A stretch of DNA of 64,000 bases from Variovorax saccharolyticus (lineage in GTDB: Bacteria > Pseudomonadota > Gammaproteobacteria > Burkholderiales > Burkholderiaceae_C). Both the position numbers and the translations under genes were made by a program. The notes under the pieces were generated by a model. The model was not told the DNA's origin, did no database searches, and worked only from the letters and a program-made list of their open reading frames with translations. Every line of letters begins with the position of its first letter. The first letter of the stretch is position 1. Below, in pieces: positions 52,501-60,964 of this stretch. The stretch is taken from assembly GCF_030316765.1 (NCBI RefSeq), contig NZ_JASZYT010000003.1:248001-312000 (forward strand). The letters run 5' to 3'.

Positions 52501-55500
52501 GGCAACGACTTCGTGCTCGGCGCCAAGTCGAACCTTCCGACCTTCGGCAACGAAGGCCACGACTGGATCGAACTGGGCACGCAGGACGGCACCACAGGCG
52601 ACAGCTTCGACCCCCTCAACCAGGACAACGTCATCGGCAATGACGTGCTGATCTCGGGCGGCGGCTTCGACGAACTGATCGGCGAAGGCGGCGACGACAT
52701 CTTCACCGGCTCCGACGGCGAGGACCATTTCGACGGCGGCTCCGGCTTCGACTGGGCCAGCTACAAGTTCGACAAGTACGGCGTCACCGCCAACATGGTG
52801 GTCAACGACTTCATCGAACTGGGCATCACGCCGTCGACCGCCGGCATCCTCGACCGCTTTGCCTTCACCGAGGGCCTGTCCGGATCGGCCTTCTCCGACT
52901 TCCTGCGCGGCGACAACGAAGACGCCACCCTGATCGCGCAAGCCGGCTTCCACGGCAGCGTGCTGACCAACATCGACCTCATCACCGGGCTGCGAGACAT
53001 CCTGCCCGAGGGCACGACCTCCTTCGGCGCCGGCAACATCATCCTCGGCGGCGACGGCGCCGATCTGATCGAAGGCCGTGGCGGCAACGACATCATCGAT
53101 GGCGACGCCTGGCTCAATGTCCGCATCGCCGTGTCGAACCACGTGCCAAGGGTGGCGGGCGCGACGCCCATCACCAGCGTCGACAGCATGAAGGAGCTCG
53201 TGCCGTACATGCTCTCCGGCGAGATCAATCCGAGCCAACTGAGCATCGTGCGCGAGATCCTGCACTCGGACAGCGCCGACTTCGACACCGCCGTGTTCTC
53301 GGGCCCGCGCGGCAACTACACCGTCACCACCGGGACGGACGGCGTCACCACGGTCACCGACAACGTCGGCACCGACGGCACCGACACGCTGCGCAACATC
53401 GAGCGACTGCAGTTCGGCGACGTGGCCGTGGTCCTGAGCGGTACCAACAATGCGCCGACCGGCACCCTGGCGCTCAGCGACACCACGCCGCAAGTGAACC
53501 AGCTGATCAGCGTGTCGGCCTTCGGCTTCACGCCCAACAGCACCGCGGACGACGTCATCGATGCGGACAACGTCTCTGCAAGCAACCCATCGGGCAACCT
53601 GGCAGGCCGGGCCGTCGCCTACATCTGGCAATGGGAGCCGGTCCCCGGCTCGGGCATCTTCGAGGACGTCGACGGCGAGGTCGGCGACCTGCCCGCGACC
53701 CAGGAAGGCACCAGCTTCAGGATCAGGCCGGATCTCGAAGGCTTCTCGCTGCGGGTCAGGGCGGTCTACGAAGACGCCAACGGCGTGATGGAGAACGTGT
53801 TCTCGGCCGCCACCGCCCCGGTCGCTGCCGGCGCTCCCCTCACGCCGCCGGTCGATCCGCCGGAAGAGACGCTGGTCAGCAGCCCGGGCGTGCGCTTCAT
53901 CCGTTCGGACCTCCAGTTCATCCTCGAACAGATCCAGATCTCCGAGCGGCACGCGGCGGGCGAAGACCTGCACGACATCCTGCCGAACTCTCGCGTGGCC
54001 TTCGGCCTGCGCACGGTCGACGGCTCCTTCAACAACCTGGTGCAGGGCCAGACCGAGTTCGGCGCCGCCGACAATCTGTTCCCGCGCCTGCTCGATCCAG
54101 CCTACCGCAATGACCTGGACGGCGACTCCATCGCCCTCGGCCCGGGCGACCCGCTGACCAACACCAACTACGCCGGCAGCGGCAATGTGGTCGACGCCGA
54201 TCCGCGCACGATCTCCAACCTGATCGTCGACCAGACCGACCACAACCCGGCGACCGCTGGCCTCGGCACGAGCATCACGAGCCCGGGCCTGGACGGCCGC
54301 TTCGGCACCGCCGACGACACGCAGGTCAACTTCATTCCGAACACGGCAGCGGACGAAGGCCTCTCGGCGCCGTTCAACGCCTTCATGACCTTCTTCGGCC
54401 AGTTCTTCGACCACGGCCTGGACCTCGTGACCAAAGGGGGCAACGGCACCATCTTCGTACCGCTGCAGCCGGACGACCCGCTCTACGTCCCGGGCGGCAA
54501 TGCCAACTTCCTGGTGCTGACGCGGGCCACGCAGTTCGCGGGCCCGGGTGCGGACGGCATCCTGGTGGACAACCCCGCCACCGCGGTCAACGAGGCCGCC
54601 GACAACACGATCGAAGCCCAGAACACCACGACGCCCTTCGTCGACCAGAACCAGACCTACACCTCGCATCCCTCGCACCAGGTCTTCCTGCGCGCCTACG
54701 AACTGGACGGCCAAGGGCATCCGGTCTCGACCGGCAAGCTGATCACCAATCGCGACCTGGGCCTCGATGGCAAGTTCGGCACCGCGGACGATACCGAGAT
54801 CGGCGGCATGGCGACCTGGGGCGTGGTCAAGGCGCAGGCGCGCGACCTGCTCGGCATCGCGCTGACCGACCTGGACGTGCTCAACCTGCCGCTGCTGCGC
54901 ACCGACGCCTACGGCAAGTTCATCCCGGCGGCCAACGGCTTCGCGCAGGTCATCACCGGCGCCGGCGCCGACGGCATCTTCAACACGGCCGACGACGTCG
55001 TGGTGGCGGGGAATCCGGCGGCACCGATCGACACTCTCGCGATCGGCGCGGTACGCACCGGGCACGCCTTCCTGAACGACATCGCGCATGCCGCCAGCCC
55101 GGTCAACGACCGCGGACAGGTGCTGACCGCCGACACCAACTCCACCGTGGGCGGCACCGTGGGCGGCGCCGACGCGACCCACTACGACAACGAACTGCTG
55201 GACGCGCACTACATCGCCGGCGACGGCCGCGCCAACGAGAACATCGGGCTGACGACAGTCCACCACGTGTTCCACTCGGAGCACAACCGGCTGGTGGAGC
55301 TCACCAGGGAAGTCGCCCTGGCATCGAACGATGTCGATTTCCTGAACCAGTGGCTGCTTTCGCCCGTCGCTGCCCTGCCGACCGACCAGGCCGGGATCAA
55401 TGCACTGAACTGGAACGGCGAACGGCTGTTCCAGGCCGCCCGCTTCGGCACCGAGATGCAATACCAGCACCTGGTGTTCGAGGAGTTCGCCCGCAAGGTG

Positions 55501-58500
55501 CAGCCTCAGGTCGACATCTTCTTTGCCGCGACGCAGGTCTACGACACTGAAATCGATCCGTCGATCGTTGCCGAATTCGCGCACACCGTGTACCGCTTCG
55601 GCCACTCGATGCTGACCGAGACGGTGGACCGCTTCGACGCCAACTTCAACGTCGTGGGCGATCCCAATTCGGCGGACCCGGACCAGCAGCTCGGCCTGAT
55701 CGCGGCCTTCCTGAATCCGCTCGAGTTCGCGGCCAGCGGCCCGACGCCTGAAGAGGCTGCCGGCGCCATCACGCGCGGCCTGACCCGGCAGCCCGGCAAC
55801 CAGATCGACGAGTTCGTGACCGAGGCACTGCGCAACAACCTGCTGGGCCTGCCGCTCGACCTCGCGACCATCAACCTGCTGCGCGGCCGCGACACCGGCG
55901 TGCCCTCGCTGAATGCGGCGCGCCGCGACTTCTACGACGTCACGGGCGACAGCCAGCTCAAGCCCTATTCGAGCTGGGTGGATCTTCTGCCGCACCTGAA
56001 GCACCAGGCCTCGCTGATCAACTTCATTGCCGCCTACGGCACGCATGCGTCCATCCTGGCGGCCAACTCGGTGGCAGACAAGCGCCTGGCAGCGACCAAC
56101 CTCGTGCTCGGGGTTTCGGACCCCAGCCTGACGCCGGAAGAGGTGGCCGCCTTCAATGCCGACCGGCTCGCCTTCCTGAACAGCACCGGCGCCTACGCCA
56201 ACTCGTCGACCGGCGTGACCACCACCGGCGTCGATGACATCGACTTCTGGATCGGCGGCCTGGCCGAGAAGAACATGCCCTTCGGCGGCATGCTCGGCAC
56301 CACCTTCAACTTCGTCTTCGAAGAGCAGATGGAAAAGCTGCAGGACGGCGACCGCTTCTACTACCTGGAGCGCACGCAGGGCCTGAACTTCCTGACGGAA
56401 CTGGAGAACAACTCCTTCGCCCGCCTGGTGATGGCCAACACCGACGCCACGCACCTGCCGATGGACGTGTTCTCGACGCCGGCCTTCACGCTCGAGGTCG
56501 ACCCGACCAAGCAGCTCACCGGCCTGGGCCCGGACGGACGCGACGACCCGGCCGGCGTCGTGCTCCGCAGCAACCCCGACGACCCGAGCGACCCGAACTA
56601 CCTCCACTACACCGGCGAAGACCACGTGGTGCTCGGAGGCTCGAACCTGACGAACGACACCCTCATCGCCAGCGTCGGAGACGACACGGTCTATGGTGAC
56701 GCCGGCAACGACCGGCTCGAAGGCGGCGACGGCAACGACTTCGTGATCGGCGGCGACGGCGACGACATCATGACGGACGTCGGCGGCGACGACAACATGC
56801 AGGGCGGCGACGGCAACGACGCGATCCACGGCGGCAACGGGCTCAACCTGATCCTCGGCGGCTTCGGCAGCGACTTCATCGTCACCGGCGAAGACGCCTC
56901 GGAGGCCTTCGGCGGACCGGGCAACGACTTCATCCTCGGTGCGCGCGCCAACGAGTTCGTGTTCGGCAACGAAGGCGACGACTGGATCGAATGGGGCATG
57001 GCCGACGGCAGCGCCGGCGAAAACTTCGATGCCTTCAACCGCGACCTGGCGACCGGCAACGACGTCTTCATCGGCAACACCATCTCCGACCGCATGGACG
57101 GCGAAGGCGGCGACGACATCATGGTCGGCAACGGCGGCAACCTCGATCGCTACGAAGGCTTCTCCGGCTTCGACTGGGCGGTCTTCAAGGACGACCAGTT
57201 CGGCGTGACCGCCGACTTCGAGCTGCGGGCCTTCGACGAAACGCCGGTGCCGCTGTCGAACGCGACGGTGCTGGCACGGTTCGTGTCCATGGAAGGCCTG
57301 TCCGGATCGCAGTTCGCGGACGTGCTGCGCGGCGACGCATTCGAAGCCGACGCCATCGCCCTGTCGGGCGCGCGGGGCAGCGTGCTGACCAACATCGGCC
57401 TCATCGACGGCCTGCAGGATCTGCTCAATCGCGCGCTCGACACGAACGTGACCTCGTTCGGCGCCGGCAACATCATCCTCGGCGGCGGCGGCAGCGACAT
57501 CATCGAAGGCCGCGGCGGCGACGACATCATCGACGGCGACGCCTGGCTGGACGTGTGGATGAAGGCGCCCGATGGCCTGGGCGGCTTCGTGCGCGCCGAC
57601 AACATGACCGAACTCATGGGACGCGTGTTCGCAGGCGACCTGAATCCGGGCGACATCAGCATCGTGCGCGAGATCCATGCCGGGAGCAGCACCGACTTCG
57701 ACACCGCGGTGTTCACCGACATCGCCGCCAACTATGACTTCACCGAGACGAACGCAGCAGGCGACGTGATCGTCAGGCACCTGGTCGCCGGCGGCGACGG
57801 AACCGATGTGCTGCGCAACATCGAACGCCTGCAGTTCGCGGACCAGGCCTTCATCCTCAACGGCTCGGACGACCCGCCCACCGGCTTCCTGACGATCAGC
57901 GACACGACGCCGACCGAGGACCAGGTGCTCACAGCGTCGGCGCTGCTGGTGACGGATGCGGACAACATCAGCGCGACCAATCCGACCGGCGCCATCAGCC
58001 CCAATGCGATCGCCTACTTCTGGCAGGTCGAAGTGAGCCCGGGCATCTTCGAGGACATCCTCATCGAGAACGTCGGCGGTGAAGTGGCGCGAGCCAGCGG
58101 GCCGACCTTCACGCCGCGCGGCTTCGAAGTCGGTTCCGCGCTGCGCGTGCGCGCCGTCTACAAGGACGACCTCGGCGTGCTCGAGAACGTGTTCTCCGAA
58201 CCCACGGCCCCGGTGGAGAGCAACAACGCCCTGCCGGTGGGTGTGCTGCGCATTTCCGACATCACGCCGACGGAGACTTTCGCGGTGCAGGCGATCATCG
58301 AGTTCACGGACGCCGACGGCCTGCCGACCGATCCTGCCGCGTTCCACTTCCAGTGGCAGCAGAGCACCACGCCGGGCGGCGGGGCGGTGTTCGCCAACAT
58401 CGCGGGCGCGACCGCCGCCAGTTTCACGCCGGGCCAGGACCAGGTGAATCGGCAGCTGCGCGTGGTCGTGACCTACACCGACCTGCAGGGCCACCCGGAG

Positions 58501-60537
58501 ATCGTCACCTCGGCGCCGACCGTGGTGACCGGTGATTCCATCATCGGCACCAACGCGGCCGAGATCTTCAACGGCAATGCCGGGCAGGACGTCATCATCG
58601 GCAACGGCGGCAACGACATCATCAGCGGCAATGCCGAAGACGACCTGCTCGACGGCGGGGCCGGCGCCGACACCCTCAATGGCGGCACGGGCGACGACAC
58701 CCTGCTGGGCGGCGCGGGTGGCGACACCCTGAACGGCGACGCCGGCAACGACGCCATCACCGGCGGCGACGGCGGCGACACGGTCTCAGGCGGCGCCGGG
58801 GACGACCGCTTCATCGCCACCGCGGGCGACGGCAACGACAGCTACAACGGCAATGCCGGCACCGACACCTACGACCTTTCCGGGATCCTGGTGGCCGGCG
58901 GCGTCACGGTCACGGCGACGAGCGCGAACGGCGGCGGGACCGGAACCGATACGCTGAACAACATCGAGAACGTGATCGGCAGCCAGGGCAACGACAGCAT
59001 CACGCTCGATGCAGGCGTCAACGTGGTCGACGGCCAGGCCGGCAACGACACCATCAGCACCGGCGCAGCCGCCGACATCGTGAACGGTGGTGCCGGCAAC
59101 GACACCATCAATGGCGGCGCCGGCGCCGACACGCTCAACGGCAACGAGGGCGACGACACCTTCACCTACAACATCGGCGACGGCAACGACACCATCGACG
59201 GCGGCGACGGCAGCGACCGCGTGAACATCCTCGGTGCAGCCGGTGCCCAGACGCTGGCGGTGCTGCTGGCCGGCACGGCGATCTCGACCTTCGCGGGGGC
59301 GAGCGCCAGCAATGTCGAATCGTTCACGGCCAACCTCGGAGCGGGCAACGACCTGCTGAACTACGGCGCGACCACGACCGCGGTTGCCGTAGACCTGGTC
59401 GCCGGCACGGCCACCGGCTTCACCTCGATCTCGAACATCGAGGACGTGACCGGCGGCAGCGGCAACGACACGCTGTTCGCCGGCGCCGGCGCCAACGTGC
59501 TGACCGGCGGGGCGGGCGACGACACGCTCACCGGCGGAGCGGGCGGCGACACGCTCGCCGGTGGTGCCGGCAACGACACCTTCCGGGCGACACTGAACGA
59601 CGGCAACGACTCGTACGCAGGGGGCGGCGGCAACGACGACACCTACGACGTCTCGGCCATCACGGTCGCAGTGAATGTCAACCTCGCGGCCGGCACCTCG
59701 TCGAGTGCGCAGACCGGCACCGACACGCTGGCGACCATCGAGCATGTCGTCGGCGGCTCGGCCGGCGACGTCCTGACCGGCAGCAACGGCGCCAACACCC
59801 TCGAGGGCGGCGGCGGCGGCGACACGATCAACGGCGGCGGCGGCGCGGACCTGATCGATGGCGGCGCGGGCAACGACGCCCTCAACGGCGAGGCCGGCCA
59901 GGACATCATCACCGGTGGCCTGGGCAACGACACCGTGAACGGCGGCGCCGCCGCCGACACCTTCGTTGCCACGCAGGGCGACGGCAACGACAGCTACACC
60001 GGCGGCGCAGGCAACGACACCTACACCCTGGCCGGCACTTCGAGCGGGGCGACGATCACGACCAATGCCGCAGGCAACGGCACCGCCACGAGCGCCGCCA
60101 CCGGCAGCGACACGCTGGTCGCTGTCGAGAACTTCATCGGCAGCCAGGGCAACGACGTGATCAACGTCGACGTGGGCGCGAACGTGGTGGACGGGCAGGA
60201 CGGCGACGACATCATCAACACCGGCGCCGGCGCCGACCGCCTGACCGGCGGCCTGGGCAACGACTCGATGAACGGCGGTGCCGGCAACGACGTCTTCCTG
60301 TTCGGTACCGGCTTCGGCCTGGACACGATCACCGGCTTCGCTGCCAATGCGCAGGACCGCATGGACCTGCAGGCGCTCGGCATCACCGCGCTCGACTTCG
60401 TCGATCGCGTGGACATTCTGGACCAGGGCGCCAACACGCTGGTCACGATCGACGACGTGAACACCATCACGCTGCTGGGCGTGACGGGCGACGGAACCAA
60501 CGTCATCACGCAGGCCGACTTCATCCTCACTCCGTGA
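49564..60537 (+). CDS. Giant secreted RTX protein with two animal-type heme-peroxidase domains
   Basis: Secreted protein of 3657 residues from ATG 49564, with GAGGAGAA upstream and no Sec signal. Two modules are homologous. Module 1 has distal His181 (GQFFDHGLDL), Arg435 (HSEHNR) and proximal His535 (FRVGHTM). Module 2 has His1617, Arg1909 and His2014, matching the animal peroxidase catalytic set. Calcium motifs of the form GxDGxx(G/N)TxDD lie near 330, 1575, 1733 and 1801, as in PepA of Pseudomonas putida (recalled). RTX blocks follow each module and fill about 2991-3577, with Ig-like linkers at about 1300-1420 and 2775-2990. The end, LGVTGDGTNVITQADFILTP, looks like a type I secretion signal. 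Role: extracellular peroxidase, substrate unknown. Confidence 0.92.
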   Translation: MASMIRSDLEFVLQQILIAEAHAAGADLSTLVPNTFVPFGLRTVDGTYNNLLPGQTEFGASDNPFLRLVEAVYRNDADGDTFPGVTNTDYGATGNVADADPRVISNLIADMTTDNPAAVAAFVNAGLGTFVDGVLHYLDGDVVGAVVPPSTLLQIPNTAPDAGLSAPFNSWFTFFGQFFDHGLDLVNKSSTETIFIPLQPDDPLFNPSSPGTNFMALSRTVTDANGDQTNQTTPFVDQNQTYTSHASHQVFLREYVMTPGPNGHPIATGKLLDGADGGLTTWADVKAQALMLGIRLNDYDVLNVPELRTDAYGKFIPDANGFAQVIVGAGADGIVNTADDLVASGTASSPIDTLLVNALRTGHAFLNDIAHDANPVNSQDGHLMAADGDSALGLSAPGTYDDELLARHFITGDGRGNENIALTAVHHVFHSEHNRQVDEIKATILATNDSAFISQWLLPGSNQADGVQALEWNGERLFQSARFATEMQYQHLVFEEFARKMSPNIDEFLADTNYATDINPAIVAEFAHAVFRVGHTMLTESVDRLDPNFVANDVSLLNAFLNPLEFNENGTLAPKVAAGAIVRGMTRQEGNEIDEFVTDAVRNSLLGLPLDLAAINIARGRDTGIPTLNAARREFFEMTADQQLKPYSSWVDLTQHLKHEESVVNFIAAYGTHSALTATDVDTVDEKRAVAAALVLGGSAVINAGGVGGTERIFVADNNDRHDFLNSTGAYVNTAAGVTTTGVDAIDLWIGGLAEEQMPFGGLLGSTFNFVFETQLENLQNGDRLYYLSRLAGLNFLTEMENNTFAKLVMANTDATHLPADIFSAPGFILEVDPTRQFTGLGADNRADPTEGGSALVPLVIRDNPDTAGPDTNYLRYTGDDHVVLGGTAGNDVMVANIGDDTIYGDGGNDRIEGGDGNDQIEGGDGDDIITDRGGDDVLKGNDGNDVIHGGNGFNTIVGGNGSDFIITGEDVSTVFAGQGNDFVLGAKSNLPTFGNEGHDWIELGTQDGTTGDSFDPLNQDNVIGNDVLISGGGFDELIGEGGDDIFTGSDGEDHFDGGSGFDWASYKFDKYGVTANMVVNDFIELGITPSTAGILDRFAFTEGLSGSAFSDFLRGDNEDATLIAQAGFHGSVLTNIDLITGLRDILPEGTTSFGAGNIILGGDGADLIEGRGGNDIIDGDAWLNVRIAVSNHVPRVAGATPITSVDSMKELVPYMLSGEINPSQLSIVREILHSDSADFDTAVFSGPRGNYTVTTGTDGVTTVTDNVGTDGTDTLRNIERLQFGDVAVVLSGTNNAPTGTLALSDTTPQVNQLISVSAFGFTPNSTADDVIDADNVSASNPSGNLAGRAVAYIWQWEPVPGSGIFEDVDGEVGDLPATQEGTSFRIRPDLEGFSLRVRAVYEDANGVMENVFSAATAPVAAGAPLTPPVDPPEETLVSSPGVRFIRSDLQFILEQIQISERHAAGEDLHDILPNSRVAFGLRTVDGSFNNLVQGQTEFGAADNLFPRLLDPAYRNDLDGDSIALGPGDPLTNTNYAGSGNVVDADPRTISNLIVDQTDHNPATAGLGTSITSPGLDGRFGTADDTQVNFIPNTAADEGLSAPFNAFMTFFGQFFDHGLDLVTKGGNGTIFVPLQPDDPLYVPGGNANFLVLTRATQFAGPGADGILVDNPATAVNEAADNTIEAQNTTTPFVDQNQTYTSHPSHQVFLRAYELDGQGHPVSTGKLITNRDLGLDGKFGTADDTEIGGMATWGVVKAQARDLLGIALTDLDVLNLPLLRTDAYGKFIPAANGFAQVITGAGADGIFNTADDVVVAGNPAAPIDTLAIGAVRTGHAFLNDIAHAASPVNDRGQVLTADTNSTVGGTVGGADATHYDNELLDAHYIAGDGRANENIGLTTVHHVFHSEHNRLVELTREVALASNDVDFLNQWLLSPVAALPTDQAGINALNWNGERLFQAARFGTEMQYQHLVFEEFARKVQPQVDIFFAATQVYDTEIDPSIVAEFAHTVYRFGHSMLTETVDRFDANFNVVGDPNSADPDQQLGLIAAFLNPLEFAASGPTPEEAAGAITRGLTRQPGNQIDEFVTEALRNNLLGLPLDLATINLLRGRDTGVPSLNAARRDFYDVTGDSQLKPYSSWVDLLPHLKHQASLINFIAAYGTHASILAANSVADKRLAATNLVLGVSDPSLTPEEVAAFNADRLAFLNSTGAYANSSTGVTTTGVDDIDFWIGGLAEKNMPFGGMLGTTFNFVFEEQMEKLQDGDRFYYLERTQGLNFLTELENNSFARLVMANTDATHLPMDVFSTPAFTLEVDPTKQLTGLGPDGRDDPAGVVLRSNPDDPSDPNYLHYTGEDHVVLGGSNLTNDTLIASVGDDTVYGDAGNDRLEGGDGNDFVIGGDGDDIMTDVGGDDNMQGGDGNDAIHGGNGLNLILGGFGSDFIVTGEDASEAFGGPGNDFILGARANEFVFGNEGDDWIEWGMADGSAGENFDAFNRDLATGNDVFIGNTISDRMDGEGGDDIMVGNGGNLDRYEGFSGFDWAVFKDDQFGVTADFELRAFDETPVPLSNATVLARFVSMEGLSGSQFADVLRGDAFEADAIALSGARGSVLTNIGLIDGLQDLLNRALDTNVTSFGAGNIILGGGGSDIIEGRGGDDIIDGDAWLDVWMKAPDGLGGFVRADNMTELMGRVFAGDLNPGDISIVREIHAGSSTDFDTAVFTDIAANYDFTETNAAGDVIVRHLVAGGDGTDVLRNIERLQFADQAFILNGSDDPPTGFLTISDTTPTEDQVLTASALLVTDADNISATNPTGAISPNAIAYFWQVEVSPGIFEDILIENVGGEVARASGPTFTPRGFEVGSALRVRAVYKDDLGVLENVFSEPTAPVESNNALPVGVLRISDITPTETFAVQAIIEFTDADGLPTDPAAFHFQWQQSTTPGGGAVFANIAGATAASFTPGQDQVNRQLRVVVTYTDLQGHPEIVTSAPTVVTGDSIIGTNAAEIFNGNAGQDVIIGNGGNDIISGNAEDDLLDGGAGADTLNGGTGDDTLLGGAGGDTLNGDAGNDAITGGDGGDTVSGGAGDDRFIATAGDGNDSYNGNAGTDTYDLSGILVAGGVTVTATSANGGGTGTDTLNNIENVIGSQGNDSITLDAGVNVVDGQAGNDTISTGAAADIVNGGAGNDTINGGAGADTLNGNEGDDTFTYNIGDGNDTIDGGDGSDRVNILGAAGAQTLAVLLAGTAISTFAGASASNVESFTANLGAGNDLLNYGATTTAVAVDLVAGTATGFTSISNIEDVTGGSGNDTLFAGAGANVLTGGAGDDTLTGGAGGDTLAGGAGNDTFRATLNDGNDSYAGGGGNDDTYDVSAITVAVNVNLAAGTSSSAQTGTDTLATIEHVVGGSAGDVLTGSNGANTLEGGGGGDTINGGGGADLIDGGAGNDALNGEAGQDIITGGLGNDTVNGGAAADTFVATQGDGNDSYTGGAGNDTYTLAGTSSGATITTNAAGNGTATSAATGSDTLVAVENFIGSQGNDVINVDVGANVVDGQDGDDIINTGAGADRLTGGLGNDSMNGGAGNDVFLFGTGFGLDTITGFAANAQDRMDLQALGITALDFVDRVDILDQGANTLVTIDDVNTITLLGVTGDGTNVITQADFILTP
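52214..52470 (+). repeat. RTX nonapeptide block 1
   Basis: Coding repeats of the form GG-N-D within the peroxidase gene, after the first catalytic module: GDGGNDRIEGGDGNDQIEGG and similar. They should bind calcium once the protein is outside the cell. They explain the local repeated DNA, which is not a CRISPR or an intergenic repeat. Confidence 0.9.
56632..56880 (+). repeat. RTX nonapeptide block 2
   Basis: Coding RTX repeats after the second catalytic module (GDAGNDRLEGGDGNDFVIGG). They mirror block 1, so the whole unit of peroxidase plus RTX plus linker appears duplicated. Confidence 0.9.
58543..60296 (+). repeat. RTX nonapeptide block 3, C-terminal
   Basis: The longest RTX region, with several groups of GGxGxDxUx repeats separated by short non-repeat strands, leading to the secretion signal. 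Calcium-driven folding outside the cell is the known role of such repeats in type I substrates. Confidence 0.9.
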
Positions 60538-60553
60538 CAAGGAGGAACATGCC

Positions 60554-60910
60554 ATGGACGATGAAACCACCAAGGCAGCGGGCCCGCAGAAGCCCGCTGC
60601 CGTGAACGGCACGCAGGGCAAGCCGACTCCGGACAGGGGGCCGTCCGCACAGCAGCAGAACGCCCGGTCGATCTCCGATCCGCGCGAGGTCGCGACCCTG
60701 GTCATGGCGCGCATGAACATGGTCAACACCAAGAAGGACGAGTTGACGATCGCGATCAAGGGGCTGAGCGATGTGACCCAGCAGCTGGCACGCGCCTATG
60801 CGCAGCAGATGCTGGCCATGGAGCAGCTTGCCAGGCGCGTGAAGGCGCTGGAAGCGACGGCAGGCGCCAAGACGGGCGCAACGGCCGCGCACGACCAGCG
60901 GCCGCAGTAG
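60554..60910 (+). CDS. Small hypothetical protein between the RTX peroxidase and its secretion genes
   Basis: Protein of 118 residues with GGAGGAA before the ATG, 16 bp after the peroxidase stop. The first 35 residues are polar and disordered-looking; residues about 42-100 form a likely helical or coiled-coil segment (REVATLVMARMNMVNTKKDE, ELTIAIKGLSDVTQQLARAY, AQQMLAMEQLARRVKALEAT). No signal or membrane segment is visible and no family is recognised. Its place between substrate and transporter suggests a chaperone, targeting factor or regulator for secretion of the peroxidase; this is inference. Confidence 0.75.
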   Translation: MDDETTKAAGPQKPAAVNGTQGKPTPDRGPSAQQQNARSISDPREVATLVMARMNMVNTKKDELTIAIKGLSDVTQQLARAYAQQMLAMEQLARRVKALEATAGAKTGATAAHDQRPQ

Positions 60911-60964
60911 AAGCCGTCGGAGCGAACGGCGAACGGCCTGGGAAGGCCATTGGAGGAGATTCGA

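Noticed and set aside
49582..58494. A 2970-codon open frame on the minus strand opposite the peroxidase gene
   Set aside because: It has biased shadow composition and no recognisable motif, while the plus-strand frame carries catalytic residues and RTX repeats.
52214..60296. Regular repeated DNA that could suggest a CRISPR or satellite array
   Set aside because: The repeats are in frame and encode RTX nonapeptides (GGxGxDxUx); spacing and sequence do not fit CRISPR repeats and spacers.
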